From contig NC_045428.1 in the NCBI RefSeq assembly GCF_902635505.1, positions 216,126,301 to 216,190,300 on the forward strand: DNA of 64,000 nt, given 5' to 3'. The notes beneath the pieces were generated by a model, which saw only the letters and a program-made list of their open reading frames with translations, was not told the DNA's origin and searched no databases. A program made the position numbers and the translations under genes. The first letter of the stretch is position 1. Each line of letters starts with the position of its first letter. Below are positions 33,310-43,969 of the stretch, one piece after another. This stretch comes from Sarcophilus harrisii (taxonomy: Eukaryota; Chordata; Mammalia; Dasyuromorphia; Dasyuridae).

Positions 33310-33711
33310 GTGGTCACTGAATTCCTCATACAAGCATTTGCAATTATGGGTGTGCCACAAGCAATAAAAACAGACAATGGTCCTGCATATACTTCCAAAC
33401 ATTTTGCACACCTTTATGCCCAGTATAAGATTTTACACACCACTGGCATACCTTTTAATCCTCAAGGACAGGCAATAGTAGAGAGGAGAAACAGAGACAT
33501 TAAGATGCTCTTCCAAAAACAAAAGAAAGTGGGAGCCACAAGTAACCCTAGAAAACTTCTAAATCTAGCCCAGAAAGTGGGAGCCACAAGTAACCCTAGA
33601 AAACTTCTAAATCTAGCCCTTTATACTATTAACTTCTTGATTTTTGACAAAGATGCACTGGCTCTGGCAGACAGGTTTTATAACCCACCGGAAGGGCAGT
33701 GTCCAGTGTGA
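33310..33711 (+). pseudogene. Retroviral integrase-core remnant (pol)
   Basis: The frame contains 'IKTDNGPAYTSKHF' (the second catalytic Asp region of DDE integrases) and 'GIPFNPQGQAIVERRNRDIK' (the catalytic Glu region), the usual betaretroviral spelling. Integrase joins viral DNA to host DNA. Only this piece of pol is recognisable and it is not functional. It is the best-preserved coding remnant of the provirus. Confidence 0.88.
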
Positions 33712-33974
33712 GCAGCTCTACTATCTTTAGATAATCGCCAGGTGATGTGAAGAGACCCAGAAAGTGGTGAATGGAAAGGACCAGATAGGCTAATTGCTTG
33801 GGGGAGAGGGTTTGCTTTTTCAACGAGTTGTATTCGCCTTGTCCATCACAGAAAGATGGAGCAGACCCTTGAAAAGAAGGAGAAGACCCAAGAAATATCG
33901 GGTGACTCTGTTGCTGATTGTGCTCACCATTGAAAGAGCATGGCAGTTATGGCATTTGACTCATGGACATCGAA

Positions 33975-34185
33975 AATTGTTGGACTTGAAAACCCTCAGG
34001 AATCATTGGATTCTTTGAGACATAAGACTTGAAAGCCCTCAGGAATCATTGAATTTTCTGAGAAATGATAAGACTGTTACAGGACTTCAAAATCTGCTGG
34101 AATCATTGGATTCCCTAACACATAAAAAGACTTTTGCAAGACTTCAAAAACTTGGGGGGAATCATTGGATTCCCTGACATGTGAA
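33975..34185 (+). repeat. Imperfect repeat of about 50 bp inside the provirus
   Basis: 'ggaatcattggattc' with a preceding 'gacttgaaa/gacttcaaa' recurs about four times at 45-60 bp spacing, just before the envelope TM motif. Confidence 0.7.
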
Positions 34186-34188
34186 GCA

Positions 34189-34260
34189 ATGGACAATAGA
34201 TTGGTTTTAGACTATCTCTTGGCTGCTGAAGAAGGCATATGTGTGACTATTGTTTACATA
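34189..34260 (+). pseudogene. Envelope transmembrane-subunit remnant (env TM)
   Basis: The translated stretch 'NRLVLDYLLAAEEGICV' resembles the conserved 'QNRRGLDLLTAEQGGIC' region of retroviral TM proteins, before the C-X6-CC motif. It is in the expected place between pol and the 3' LTR. Broken fossil. Confidence 0.6.
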
Positions 34261-34742
34261 CCCTCCTTCTAGGACTTCCGGCAATCTTTTACAACACCAT
34301 ATTGATTTATATTGTTTGTTATACCACTACTTGCATGTACAATTCATGTTTGTTACACCACATCAAGCCTGCACTCACTAAGAGGAGGGTCATCATTAAT
34401 AGTCTCTGCATTATTGCTATGTGCTTGTGTAATACCTCCCATGCTGATGGGTTTGTGCATAATAAGACCCTTCAGTCCAGAAACTTGCTAGCAACCCCCA
34501 CTTCCCTTTGATGTTTTTCATCTTCCTTCCTGAGATGTCTGGGAGGGCATGATCATCCCCTTTTTAGTGCTTTCACCTCCCTTCCTGAGAAGTCAGGGGG
34601 GTCGTGATCACCTCCTTTCCAGTGCTTTTATCTTTTTTCCTGAGAAGTCAGAGTGTGATCGCCTCCCCTTGGGGCTCTGAACTCCCTGAGGAGTCAGGGA
34701 TGGCATGACCACCTATGTTCTAAAACAAAAGAAATCGGAAGA

Positions 34743-35081
34743 TGTAATGGGCTGAAGCTTGAGTTGATGCACTGAGGTCCCAAGCACGTGAGGCTAAAGA
34801 GTAATTGGACCATATTCTATTAATATATATGCTTGGAGAAAGAATGGCCTTTGCCCACTCTTTGTGCAAGTCCTGACGTGTTGTATAGAAAATGACAGTT
34901 TTGGTGGGTGGAGGCAGAGGGGCAGGAAGAGAGGCAGGGGATACTGCTGGCTGGTTCCTGTGGCAGCTGCTCACATTCCTATCACGATCCACCCTTCACT
35001 TCAACAAAGAATAAAGATTGAAGATTTTCCCTTAACTTGAATTCCTGACTCTGGCTGATTTTAAAATACGCGGTCATCACA
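34743..35081 (+). mobile_element. 3' LTR of the betaretrovirus-like provirus
   Basis: TG...CA ends, AATAAA at 35,010-35,015, preceded by the purine-rich 'aaaagaaatcggaaga', which is a plausible polypurine tract. About 90% identical to the 5' LTR by hand count. Confidence 0.9.
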
Positions 35082-35562
35082 ACTCCCTTTCTGTCCTGTC
35101 AGTTGTTTTTCTTTTTCCCCAATTAACAAACATTTATATTCTTTCTTTGCACTTTTTTATTAAAAAAAAAGAAAAGGAAAAATAAATGAAAACAAAACCT
35201 TCATAACAAATATTCATAGGGGGAAAATATATTGGCCAGGTCTAAAAATATGTTTTGTTCTTCATATTTAGTCCATCTTCCTTCTGTCAGGGTAATGTTC
35301 TCCATTCTTTGGAATCACAATCGATCATTGAAATGCTGGGAGTTATTATTAAATTAAAATTATTAAATCTTCCAAAATTGTTTGTTTTTTCCAATGTTTT
35401 TCTTATAGTACAAATTATCTCCCTGTTTCTGCTCATTTCTCTTTTGGTTTAAACTCAATCCCAACCTGAGTAGCCACAACAATTACTGCACAGACAAAAT
35501 TAATACATCTAGAAAGAAGCGAAATCATTGAATGAGAAAAAAAATCTTTGCATCAAATTTCC

Positions 35563-35735
35563 TTGATGAGGGTTTGACATTCAAGGTATTTTTGCCACTT
35601 CCTTCTCCAGCTCATTTTATGGAGGAGAAACAGTCAGACAAGATTAAGTGCCTTGTCCAGGTTCACATACACACTAGTAAATATCTGAGGTCAGATTTGA
35701 ACTCAGGAAGAATAGTTTTCCTAATTCCCAGTTTG
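35563..35735 (-). repeat. tRNA-derived SINE, antisense
   Basis: 'gtatttttgccacttccttc', 'aagtgccttgtccaggttca' and 'gaggtcagatttgaactcag' are the reverse complement of the SINE. Confidence 0.75.
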
Positions 35736-35864
35736 GCAGGTAAAATTTGGTTTTTAAGCATGGTAAAAAGTACTAATAATAAAACAAATGGAAATTAAAG
35801 CAGCCCTAAGATTTGATTTCATACTTTGAAAATTGGTAAAGATAACAAAAACGACAATAATCAG

Positions 35865-36595
35865 TAATGGAGGGTTTGTGGAATGATAGGCACATTAACA
35901 TATTGTTGGTGGAGCTGTGAAGTGGTACAACCATTTTGGAAAGAAATTTGGAATTATGTAAATGAAATAACTAAAATGGCTATAATCTTTGAACCGGAGT
36001 CCCTATTGCTTGACTTATATCCTAAAGAATTCATTAATAAGAAAAAAAGTCTCTCTATATAGAAAGCTATTACAGCAGCACATTAGTGGAAATAAAATAG
36101 ATACCCATTGATTGGTGAATGGCTAAATAAATTGTGGCACATGAATGTAATGAAGTATTACTATGCTGTAAGAAGTTATATATGGGATGAATACAGAAAA
36201 TGATGTGCAAGATACAGAGTAAACAGATCCAAGAAAACAATATACATAGTAACTAGAACAATGTAAATGGAGAGACCAATTACCCTCCCTCCCAAATTAA
36301 AATTGAATGAAACAAAATTTAAAGATCAAGTATAACTTGAATGAAAATATATGAGAGGATGTTCCTAACCCACTCCTTTGTGAAGGTGATAAGTCTACAA
36401 GTATTACCAATTACCCATGTTTTTGTATACATTCAATGTATTAATGAATTGTGCTAATCTTTTTCTTTTTTTTTTTTGTTTAAAAAAATTTGTTATATGG
36501 GGTGGCTCTCTGGATGGAATGGAGAGGGATGCTGGGGATACCATGATCATGTAAAAGAACAGAAGACATCAATAAAAACTTACCTAATTTTTGAA
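35865..36595 (+). mobile_element. Older L1 3' end
   Basis: 'tattgttggtggagctgtga', 'acaaccattttggaaagaaa', 'ttatatcctaaagaattcat', 'ccattgattggtgaatggct' and 'aaataaattgtggcacatga' are L1 ORF2 C-terminal words in order. A 3'UTR follows and ends 'acatcaataaaaactta'. Divergence from the copy at 58,787 is large, so this is a much older subfamily. Confidence 0.82.
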
Positions 36596-36984
36596 AAGCA
36601 CATTCTTGACATGCTACATTAAACAAATTAATTGAATAAGCACTTACTAAAAAGCAGTTATTATTTTTAAGCCTGCCATATCTCCCAGGACATACTTAAA
36701 TTTTTTTTATTTTTGGAATATGATAAAATATATTTTATTAAACTGCTTTCAATTTTATATTATTGTTTAAAATAATTTTAATATATTATTGATTTCATTC
36801 TTATCTTTTAAAAGAAATTCTACCTTTTTTTGTATTCTATGATGTACAGAATTCAGAATTTGTGAATTAGAAATAGAACTCATTTGCTGTAGAAGGCTAA
36901 AACTCCAAAAAGGTATGCTTGAATCAGACAACTGAGCACTTACAGCTAATTACCTATTTGATGTGAGATAATAACTCTATTAAC
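36596..36984. other. Gene-free AT-rich stretch
   Basis: Long A/T runs. No repeat that I can name. Confidence 0.4.
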
Positions 36985-37270
36985 ATATATTTGGATAATG
37001 GCTCTCCCACCATTGCTGCTTGCTGAATGTTTGGTATTAAGATAATCATAGGCAAGGATTGGAAGGTGGAGGGAGAGAGGTGAGAGTCACTTGGCTGAAG
37101 GACAAAGAGGAGAGAGGCTTGAGACTCCGGACTCCAGAATCCAGGTTACATCTTTGGCAAGCCATGTGGCAGCTTGCCTGCCTCCTTCACTTCTCCCCTT
37201 AAAGACCAAGGACTTTGATTTATCCTGATTCTGGCTGACCCTGAGGCCCTCCAGGGAGCTAGTCCATATT
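36985..37270 (+). mobile_element. LTR-like fragment
   Basis: 'ttgagactccggactccaga', 'ttggcaagccatgtggcagc', 'ttatcctgattctggctgac' and 'ccagggagctagtcc' resemble the R-U5 end of marsupial ERV LTRs ('gattctggctga' is also in the provirus LTR end). No second LTR, primer site or clear ends were seen. Confidence 0.4.
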
Positions 37271-37560
37271 TAAGTGAGGGATGGCTATGCAAGGTAATCT
37301 GTCTCCCTTTCTCCTCCAGAACTAACTGAATCTTGTGGCCAGTTATAGATCTGAATGGCTGGAGATGGCTCTGGATGCAATGGAAGATCGTGGCCCTTTA
37401 AAGCTAAGGTCTTTTAACAGGTCTCAGTTTGATGAAAGCCACATCTATGTAGCAATTGAGGCAAAGAATCTCCTCTTTAATCTAGTAAAAAAAAAATCTA
37501 AATAAATGAATAAATTTGGGTGAGGAAGATCCTCAGAGTTACTAGCCAAAATAGAAATGA
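37271..37560 (+). repeat. Dispersed repeat R1
   Basis: 'tttaagtgagggatggctat', 'gcaaggtaatctgtctccct', 'ggagatggctctggatgcaa' and 'gtagcaattgaggcaaagaa' match 1-330. Confidence 0.6.
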
Positions 37561-37714
37561 ATGCCATTTACATTCACTCTGAATCAATCAGGAATCAAAT
37601 TAATATGCATTTCATTGTTCCTGATGCCATGGTCTTCTTTATTAAACAATAAACTTTTCTTAAGTAGAGTTGCTCTACTAGGGACTGAGTTGCAACTGGT
37701 CAGTTGGAAAACTT

Positions 37715-37807
37715 CCTTTCTTCCTTCCTTCCCTCCCTCCCTCCTTTCTTCCCTCTCTCCTCTCTTTTCTCTCTCTCTCCCTCCCTCCTTCCTTCCTTCC
37801 TTCCTTC
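37715..37807. repeat. (TTCC)n/(TCCC)n microsatellite
   Basis: A pyrimidine array up to the LTR border. Confidence 0.95.
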
Positions 37808-38288
37808 TGCAATGCCAGAGAAACTGAGGCAGGATACAGATTAGAAAGTTTTTAATATTTTATTTGAAAGGGAGAGATAGTGCTGGGGACATGTTGGCCC
37901 CAGGGCTAATGTCCAAAGCAACCAGCAGCTAATGTGTGCTTCCCAGGAAGTATGTACACACATATGGCTCAGTTACAGGGGTAGACTGAGGCAGGGGTGG
38001 AGTCAGAGCACTAAGAGTGGGAGCAGACTATCAATCTTTTTCTGACAGGGTGAGGGAAAGCACAGGACATTCTGAAAAGTTGGGATGGGGAGAGGCCCTG
38101 GACATTCTGATGATGTCTAAGATAGAAGGTCTTTCTCCTTATCTGGATCGTCATGATTAGGAGGGAGGGGTAATGTTGCAGGATTGAGCAGAACAATTAG
38201 GAATTGAGGCAGAATAATTCATGGAAACTGAGGCAGGACAATTTAGGGAAACTGAGTCAGGACAATAAAAGGGAACTGTGGCACAACA
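37808..38288 (-). mobile_element. Solo LTR (family L-A), antisense, between TTCC tracts
   Basis: Second copy of the family at 27,240-27,656. Shared blocks: 'atgccagagaaactgaggca', 'gatgtctaagatagaaggtc' against 'tgatgtcaaaaagagaagat', 'tctttctccttatctgg' and 'gggaaactgag'. On the minus strand it has AATAAA about 45 bp before the 3' end and several 'CCTCAGTTTCC' boxes. It is 481 bp and lacks internal viral genes. Confidence 0.68.
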
Positions 38289-38790
38289 CTTCCTTTCTTC
38301 TTTCCTTTTTTTCTTCCTTCTTTTTTTTTCTTTTTTTTCCTTCCTTTCTTCCTTTTTTCCTTCTGTCCTCCTTCCTTCCCTCTTTCCTTCTCTCCCTCCC
38401 TTCATTCACTATGGGTAGCATGCCCTTATTCATTTTTGCTCTTTAAACTTTTTAATTTTTTTTGTATTGCTTCTTTTCTTCCTTCCTTTCTTCCTTCCAT
38501 CTTCGCTTCCTCCCTGCCTCTCTTCCTTCCTCTTTTCCTTTTCCCCTCCCTCTTTTCCTTCCTTCCTTCCTTCTTTCCTTCCTTCCTTCCTTCCTTCCTT
38601 CTTTCCTTCCTTCCTTCCTTCCTTCCTTCTCCTTCCTTCCTTTCTTCCTTTTTTCTTCTTTCCTTTCTTTCTTCCTTCCTTCCCTCCCCCTTCCTTCCCT
38701 CTTTCCCTCCTTCCCTTCCTCCATTCACTATGGGTATCATACCCTTATCTATGTATGTTCTTAAAAACTTTTTAATTTAATTAATTTAAT
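38289..38790. repeat. Polypyrimidine array with a duplicated non-repeat unit
   Basis: Two TTCC/TTTC arrays (38,289-38,403 and 38,470-38,722) are each followed by the same non-repeat word: 'ttcattcactatgggtagca' at about 38,400 and 'ccattcactatgggtatcat' at about 38,720, both continuing 'ccttat' and 'cttttta(a)tt'. The whole array-plus-word unit therefore appears twice in tandem. All frames here (PSFLPSF, KEGRKEG) are artefacts. Confidence 0.88.
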
Positions 38791-39850
38791 TTAATTTTAA
38801 TCAAATTTAAAATTTGTTGATCACCGAACCTTACCAAGATAAAGATCTTTTTCTAATGGACCATGCCTTAAAACCAAACCACATTGACTCTCGTTGATTG
38901 ACCAACAATAGGTCCCAGGCTATATATTTTGTAAATAATTAGAATAGTTCCTGAACAATAGGCACTTAATAAATGTTTCCTTCTTTCCTTTTGCTGATAA
39001 GAAGATTGATTTGAAAAATTAGGAGACCACTGCCCTAAAATGTGTGATCTGGTAAAATTGCCCCAATTTTAGGTATAGCAGAAACAACTTGGCTTAACAT
39101 CCCCTGTGGCACCAAAGGTTAAATTGTATCTCCCCAATGTGCTTGAAGTGCCATAACGAAACACCTCTAGCAGCTGTTTCTCTCACAATTCAGACCCTCG
39201 CAATGTCATATGGTTGGTTAGGCAGCTGAGCACACGGTGATTTCAGTCCCCTGAATGGCTGAATTATAGAATTATTCTTTTAGGTGACCTCATAGGTGTG
39301 CAGGACAACGGAGTTGTTCCAATTTGATACTGAGACATTACAGCTATCCCTTGTCCAAAGGACCAATGAACTATTACTGCAGATGAGCTCAAGTCAGCTG
39401 CACTATTTACAACATAATCTTCACTGATCCCCTTCTTCTCTTCCTAAACCTCCATATTCTCTAGTTAGGTTCCTTTCTTCATTTGGGGGTGGGGGTGAGA
39501 AGCACTTCTTTACTTTAAAAAACATGTTCAGAGGCTCAACTACATAATGCACAAAGGATATTTTGAATTTCTTGAAGAAAAGCCAAAACTAACCAAGAGG
39601 TATAATTATCTTTGTCTTTTTCCATGTAAAAGAGATTACAATTTCTTAAACTTTGAACATGATGGAGCCTCTGCCAAATAATGGAAATTTTCATTTATCC
39701 AGAATCTAATATAAATAAAGGCTCAAAGTACTAGATTTTTTTGTGCTAAGTAGTATAATGAGAATTGATGTGCATAATGATGATTTCAGGGTCCTGCAAG
39801 ATGAATCAAATTTCACTATGTAGGGTCTTGACATCAGCTGTATTCCTTTT
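38791..39850. other. Gene-free; low-repeat block at 39,050-39,420
   Basis: 38,930-38,985 carries a short L2-type tail ('aggcacttaataaatgtttc'). 39,050-39,420 is less AT-rich, has CpGs and no repeat that I can name, and has no long frame. Confidence 0.35.
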
Positions 39851-40105
39851 ATTGTTGTTTGTTCATTTCAGTTATGTCCCACTTCTCATGACTCTATTTG
39901 AGGTTTTCTTGGCAAAGATATTAGAGTGATTTGCCATTTCTTTCTCCCAGTTTATTTTACAGATGCGGAAACTGAGACAAACAAGGTTAATGACTTTTAT
40001 AGAGTCATATTTAGTAAGTATCTGAAGTTGGATTTGAACTCAAGATGAGTCTTCTGGACTCTAGACCTGACACTCTATCCATTTTACCACCTGAATACCT
40101 AATTA
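39851..40105 (-). repeat. tRNA-derived SINE with RTE-like tail, antisense, full length
   Basis: 'ttgttgtttgttcatttcag', 'ggttttcttggcaaagatat', 'gatttgccatttctttctcc', 'gaagttggatttgaactcaa' and 'cactctatccattttaccac' run from tail to head. Confidence 0.82.
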
Positions 40106-41383
40106 TATTACAAAAACAGGGAAAATTTTTAATCTGTCCAGAATATTAAATGAATTAAATATCCTATTCTTAAACATTCTGAATAAACTGTAATTGCTTT
40201 CATATTTACCTACTGTGAGAGGTTTTATTTGGAGCAATGTAGGCTTATTTTATGAAGCATTTTGAGGATACTTTAAATATGAAAAGGGATTTACAATAAT
40301 CTCATTCTTTTCCTCTTTTGCTCAAAGGCAATGTGGTTATTGATTTCTGCTGTATTTGAGAGCCACTGAATCACTTCCTTGAGATGTACAAACTTCAAGA
40401 CAACCACCCACTCTCAAAAGAAAAATTATTCAGCTATCTTTGAAGTAAGAAGGGATGGAATAACCAGACTATTGCACTAGACTAAACTAAAGTTTCTGGA
40501 GAAATGGAATTCCATATCCTAAATCAATCAGGATTTCTATTATTTCCTTTAGACAGGCAAAATTAGAAAAAAAGTCAGATTTAAAGAATGGTAGTGTCTG
40601 ACACTCAATAATTAGCTTAAACCATCATTTATTCATCTTGGGCCAATGGCAAGAAAATAAAGATATCATTGAGTTAATCATTATTATAAATGGAAAATCA
40701 CCAGTATAATGGATCATGGGAGGCAGGGCTAAGTATTTAGCATGGTGATTTTAATGATCCAAATGATAGAGAATGATATTTTTAAAAATTAATATCCTCT
40801 AGTCTCAGTCTTTGAAATGTATTTTCCTTTTAAATAGTAACATAAGTGTTTACCATTTCAAGAAAATTAATGAAACTGTAACAGCCAGAGTATTCCACTT
40901 AAACACAAACTTTTATTTCAATGGATCAAATTTGCTGCATATTTATTTTGATTCAAAGTATCCCTGGGTTGGTCATTTTAGGTTCAGATGTTATAAAAAT
41001 CACCAGAGCTAACTGGCTATTTGAGATAAGCATACTTTATGATACCTTACTAAAATATACCTCCCAGGCATTCTCAAGGCTTAAAAGCTTGGGGCTGAGG
41101 TGCACTAAAAGAATAATATACAAAGCACTGGGATAGGGACCTTTATAATGCTCATAAACAATATTCATAAATTACACAGTGGAATGGAATGCTCTTTTAA
41201 CATCAGCAGTTTAAAATTATTTTACTAGATAGCAAAGATAACTAATTTGTGATATTTATAAAATGTTGTAGAGTTTCTTTTTTCACCAACGGAATTGAAA
41301 ATATTTTACCTCATCATCTAATTAATTCTTGCTATTAATTCTTACCCAAGGGACAGGCATTAATATTTCCTATTTAACATATG
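40106..41383. other. Gene-free, no repeat recognised
   Basis: No convincing frame or transposon. 41,355-41,383 looks like the start of an antisense MIR that the next SINE cut. Confidence 0.35.
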
Positions 41384-41644
41384 AGGACAGCTAGGTGACA
41401 CAGTGGATACACTGCCTGGCCTGAAGTCAGGAAGACTTGAGTTCAAATCCAGATTTAGATACTTACTAGCTGTGTGTCTCTGGGCAAGTCACTTAACCCT
41501 GAAACCTCAGTTTCTTCATGTATAAAATGTGCTGGAGAAGGAAATGGCAAATCATTCTTCGCCCCCCATAAAAAAGCAAAAAAAAAAAAATGAACTCAAA
41601 GTGTTAGACAAAACTGGAATAATTGAACAATGACTACAACAATC
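41384..41644 (+). repeat. tRNA-derived SINE with RTE-like tail
   Basis: Head 'gacagctaggtgacacagtg', 'gttcaaatccagatttagat', 'gggcaagtcacttaaccctg', 'gctggagaaggaaatggcaa' and an A-rich internal stretch. 'taacatatga' before it and 'taacatttga' after it form a likely 10-bp target duplication with one mismatch. Confidence 0.85.
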
Positions 41645-42094
41645 TAACATTTGAAAATGAGTGAGATAGATAAAAAAGGTTGGGAGTGGGGATAATTGAC
41701 AGAGATGTCCTATAAGATACATGTCCCCCTGATTTGCCCAACCAAACAGTAGAAGACGAAACAAACCCCCAGCAATCACTAACATCTTCTCATCCTAGAC
41801 AGGAAAATGATTCAGCAAAATACTGCTATGCAAAGTAGTGAATAGGGAGGATATTATTCTCTCTCTCCAGTGGAAAAGGGAGATAAGGGTAACAACATAG
41901 AGGAATTTATATTGGTTCTAGGGAATCAGACTGACAGTGGGGAAATTTTCAAAATTTTATTCTCAGCTCTGAACTTAGTGCTTTGCTAATGGCAGATGCT
42001 AAATCTTTGCTAAATGGCTAAATCTTCTGAATTGGATTGTTACCATTCTGATAGAATTATGAATTCATAATATCACAGAATTTTAAGAGTTAGG

Positions 42095-42205
42095 AGAAAC
42101 TTCCTTCTTTTTATATTTTATATATATTTTATATTCTCAGAATACTTAGCACAGTGCCTAGCACATAATAAGCACTTAATAAGTATTGATTGATTGATAT
42201 TTAAT
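42095..42205 (+). repeat. L2/MIR 3' tail
   Basis: 'agcacagtgcctagcacata', 'ataagcacttaataagtatt' and the TGAT end 'gattgattgat'. Confidence 0.7.
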
Positions 42206-42329
42206 TAGTGGCTATTAAAACTATGTGGAAACCTCCAATAAGTAGAAACCTAATATCTCCATACAGAGTCCAACTATAATTATTTGAGAGAGCTATAATG
42301 TTTAGGAAGATTATTATCACTCAAGCCTA

Positions 42330-42850
42330 AATTTTCTTCCTTACATCTTCCACTTGTCACTCCTATTTTGTTGTCTGGGTCAACTCAGAATAAATCCAAT
42401 CATTCTTCAATGCAACAGCCCCTCAAATACTTGAAGAAAGTGAATATGTTACCCTCTTTTCCAAGTTAAATAGCCCTAAATTTTTAAATTTATCAACATA
42501 TGGCAATGACTCAAGGCTCTTTACCCTTCAACTTGATTGTTCTCCATTGGATATTCTAGTTTATCAACAGTCCTTTCTAAAATATGATGCCTAGAACTGT
42601 ATTCTTCTCTGACCAGAGAAGAATACAGCAGCACCAGCACCTCTATTATCATACATGTGATTTACTTCAATGCAGCCCAAATTTGGTATAGTTTTTTTAG
42701 TTACTTTAGGTAGAATATTGCTAATACAAAGTGAGCTTGTATTGAAATCCCAGGAACTTTTTCAGATAACCTAAACACAACCATAATGCACTGGGAATTC
42801 TTCTGTTTATTATTTAGCTAATGTATTTGATGATATCTAGACCTTTTAAT
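42330..42850 (-). mobile_element. CR1/L3 LINE fragment, antisense
   Basis: 'ttatcaacagtcctttctaa', 'atatgatgcctagaactgta', 'ctgaccagagaagaatacag' and 'caatgcagcccaaatttggt' follow the reverse complement of the CR1/L3 3' region. The plus-strand copy at 17,480 covers a partly overlapping interval. Confidence 0.55.
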
Positions 42851-43103
42851 GTAGCTTGTGCATTCTATGTTCCTGTGAACTGAGTTAACAAGCACTCACC
42901 CATATAGCTACCAAATAGGATGTTCTTTCTTGGGTGAGCGTTTTTAATCTAGGGTCTGAGAACTTTTCTTTTTTGGAACTTTTTTCTTTCTCTCTTGTGA
43001 AATTTTTTTCCCCTTTCTTTTTATATATCTTGAAATTTATATTCCATTTGAATTGGTTTTCTTTCTAATCCTATGAATTTTTCCCTATTCATTTGATAAC
43101 ATT

Positions 43104-43647
43104 TGTAATACCTCAGTTTCCCTGAATGTAAAAACCTCAGTTTCTCTGAATTGTTTTGCCTCAGTTTCCCTGAAATATTATGCCCTGAGTGGAATTGTTG
43201 TGGCCACCCTCCTTCCTTTCCCTATTGGGACTGAGAGAATTGGGGCCTCAAACTCTGGCCACTCTCATATTTCAAAGAGTCATAAAACTCAAGATATCTT
43301 TTCTCAAATGCTTGGCTATCTCTTGTCTCAGGATTCTTGATTTCCTGCTCAACCTCCTTATCCTGAGCCCCAACCTGTTGGAATTTAAAGTTGACTTTCC
43401 TGGAATTTCCATTCACCCAGTGTTCTATCTACCTCTTGCCTTTGTTTCCCTGATAACTGGAGCCCTATAAAAGTCTCTAGAATTACTTGTTGAGTGCTGG
43501 ATGCTTTGAGCAAGAGTCCCATTCAGCCAGCTAGGGGTTAAGCATCTTTTGGACATGGGTCCTGTTTGATCGTTAGTCCAAATTCTCCATTGTTAAAATA
43601 CTAAAAACCTAATCTCTGTCTTGTCTCAGTTTCAGAAGAATTATACA
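43104..43647 (+). mobile_element. Solo LTR (relative of L-A), sense
   Basis: It starts 'tgtaatacctcagtttccct' with three 'cctcagttt' boxes. A TATA box 'gccctataaaagtctc' lies near 43,465. Near the end stands 'aaaacctaatctctgtcttg' plus 'tctcagtttc', the same R-U5 type as the L-A LTRs read on their minus strand. It ends 'ttataca' (TG...CA, 544 bp). No target duplication or internal region was seen. Confidence 0.6.
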
Positions 43648-43969
43648 TTCTTCTGAAAAGGATTATATTGACTTCATTGTATTGACAAAAGGGTACATGA
43701 ATCAAAAAATGTTAAGAACCTTAGCTTAGGGGATTTTTTACCCCTCCTTGCTAATAGTGGTAATAAGATGTATCACAAATTAACCAATGCTAGAAATAGA
43801 AAGCAATAAGGGCATGCTGATTACTGCATTACCAAGGTCCAGATTTGAATATGGTTTATATTTTCTTCTTGTCATCATTTCTGACTTTACTCAACCTTTC
43901 TAGTTCATAGCTTTCTCAGAGAATAATAATAGCTAACATTTATATAGCACTTGGTGGGGTGGGGCAGGA

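Larger units (their letters stand above)
32665..35081 (+). mobile_element. Betaretrovirus-like (ERV class II) provirus fossil, reduced
   Basis: A 2,417-bp element with paired LTRs (337 and 339 bp), both starting TGTAATGGG and ending TCATCACA, and a perfect 6-bp target duplication. A lysine-type primer-binding site follows the 5' LTR. Inside are integrase-core and envelope transmembrane remnants. It is far shorter than a full betaretrovirus, has many breaks, and carries local duplications, so it is a fossil. A hand count gives about 33 differences between the LTRs, near 10%. At an assumed 2.2e-9 substitutions per site per year this is about 20-25 million years. Both LTRs sharing one target duplication shows it went in as one provirus. 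Confidence 0.9.

Noticed and set aside
33310-33711. Integrase-like frame as a possible domesticated host gene
   Set aside because: It lies between paired LTRs of a decayed provirus, is only a fragment, and shows no sign of selection or of host splice structure. It is a fossil.
37561-38780. Frames of 80-114 codons such as PSFLPSFLPS and KEGRKEGRKE
   Set aside because: They are translations of the TTCC arrays in all frames. There is no codon bias, promoter or conserved domain.
41384-41460. tRNA-like sequence (box-A/box-B-like words)
   Set aside because: It is the tRNA-derived head of a SINE followed by SINE core and tail. No cloverleaf with intact stems was found, so it is not called a tRNA gene.
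43189-43470. 93-codon plus-strand frame
   Set aside because: It lies inside an LTR with TATA and terminal signals. It has no known motif, so it is taken as chance.
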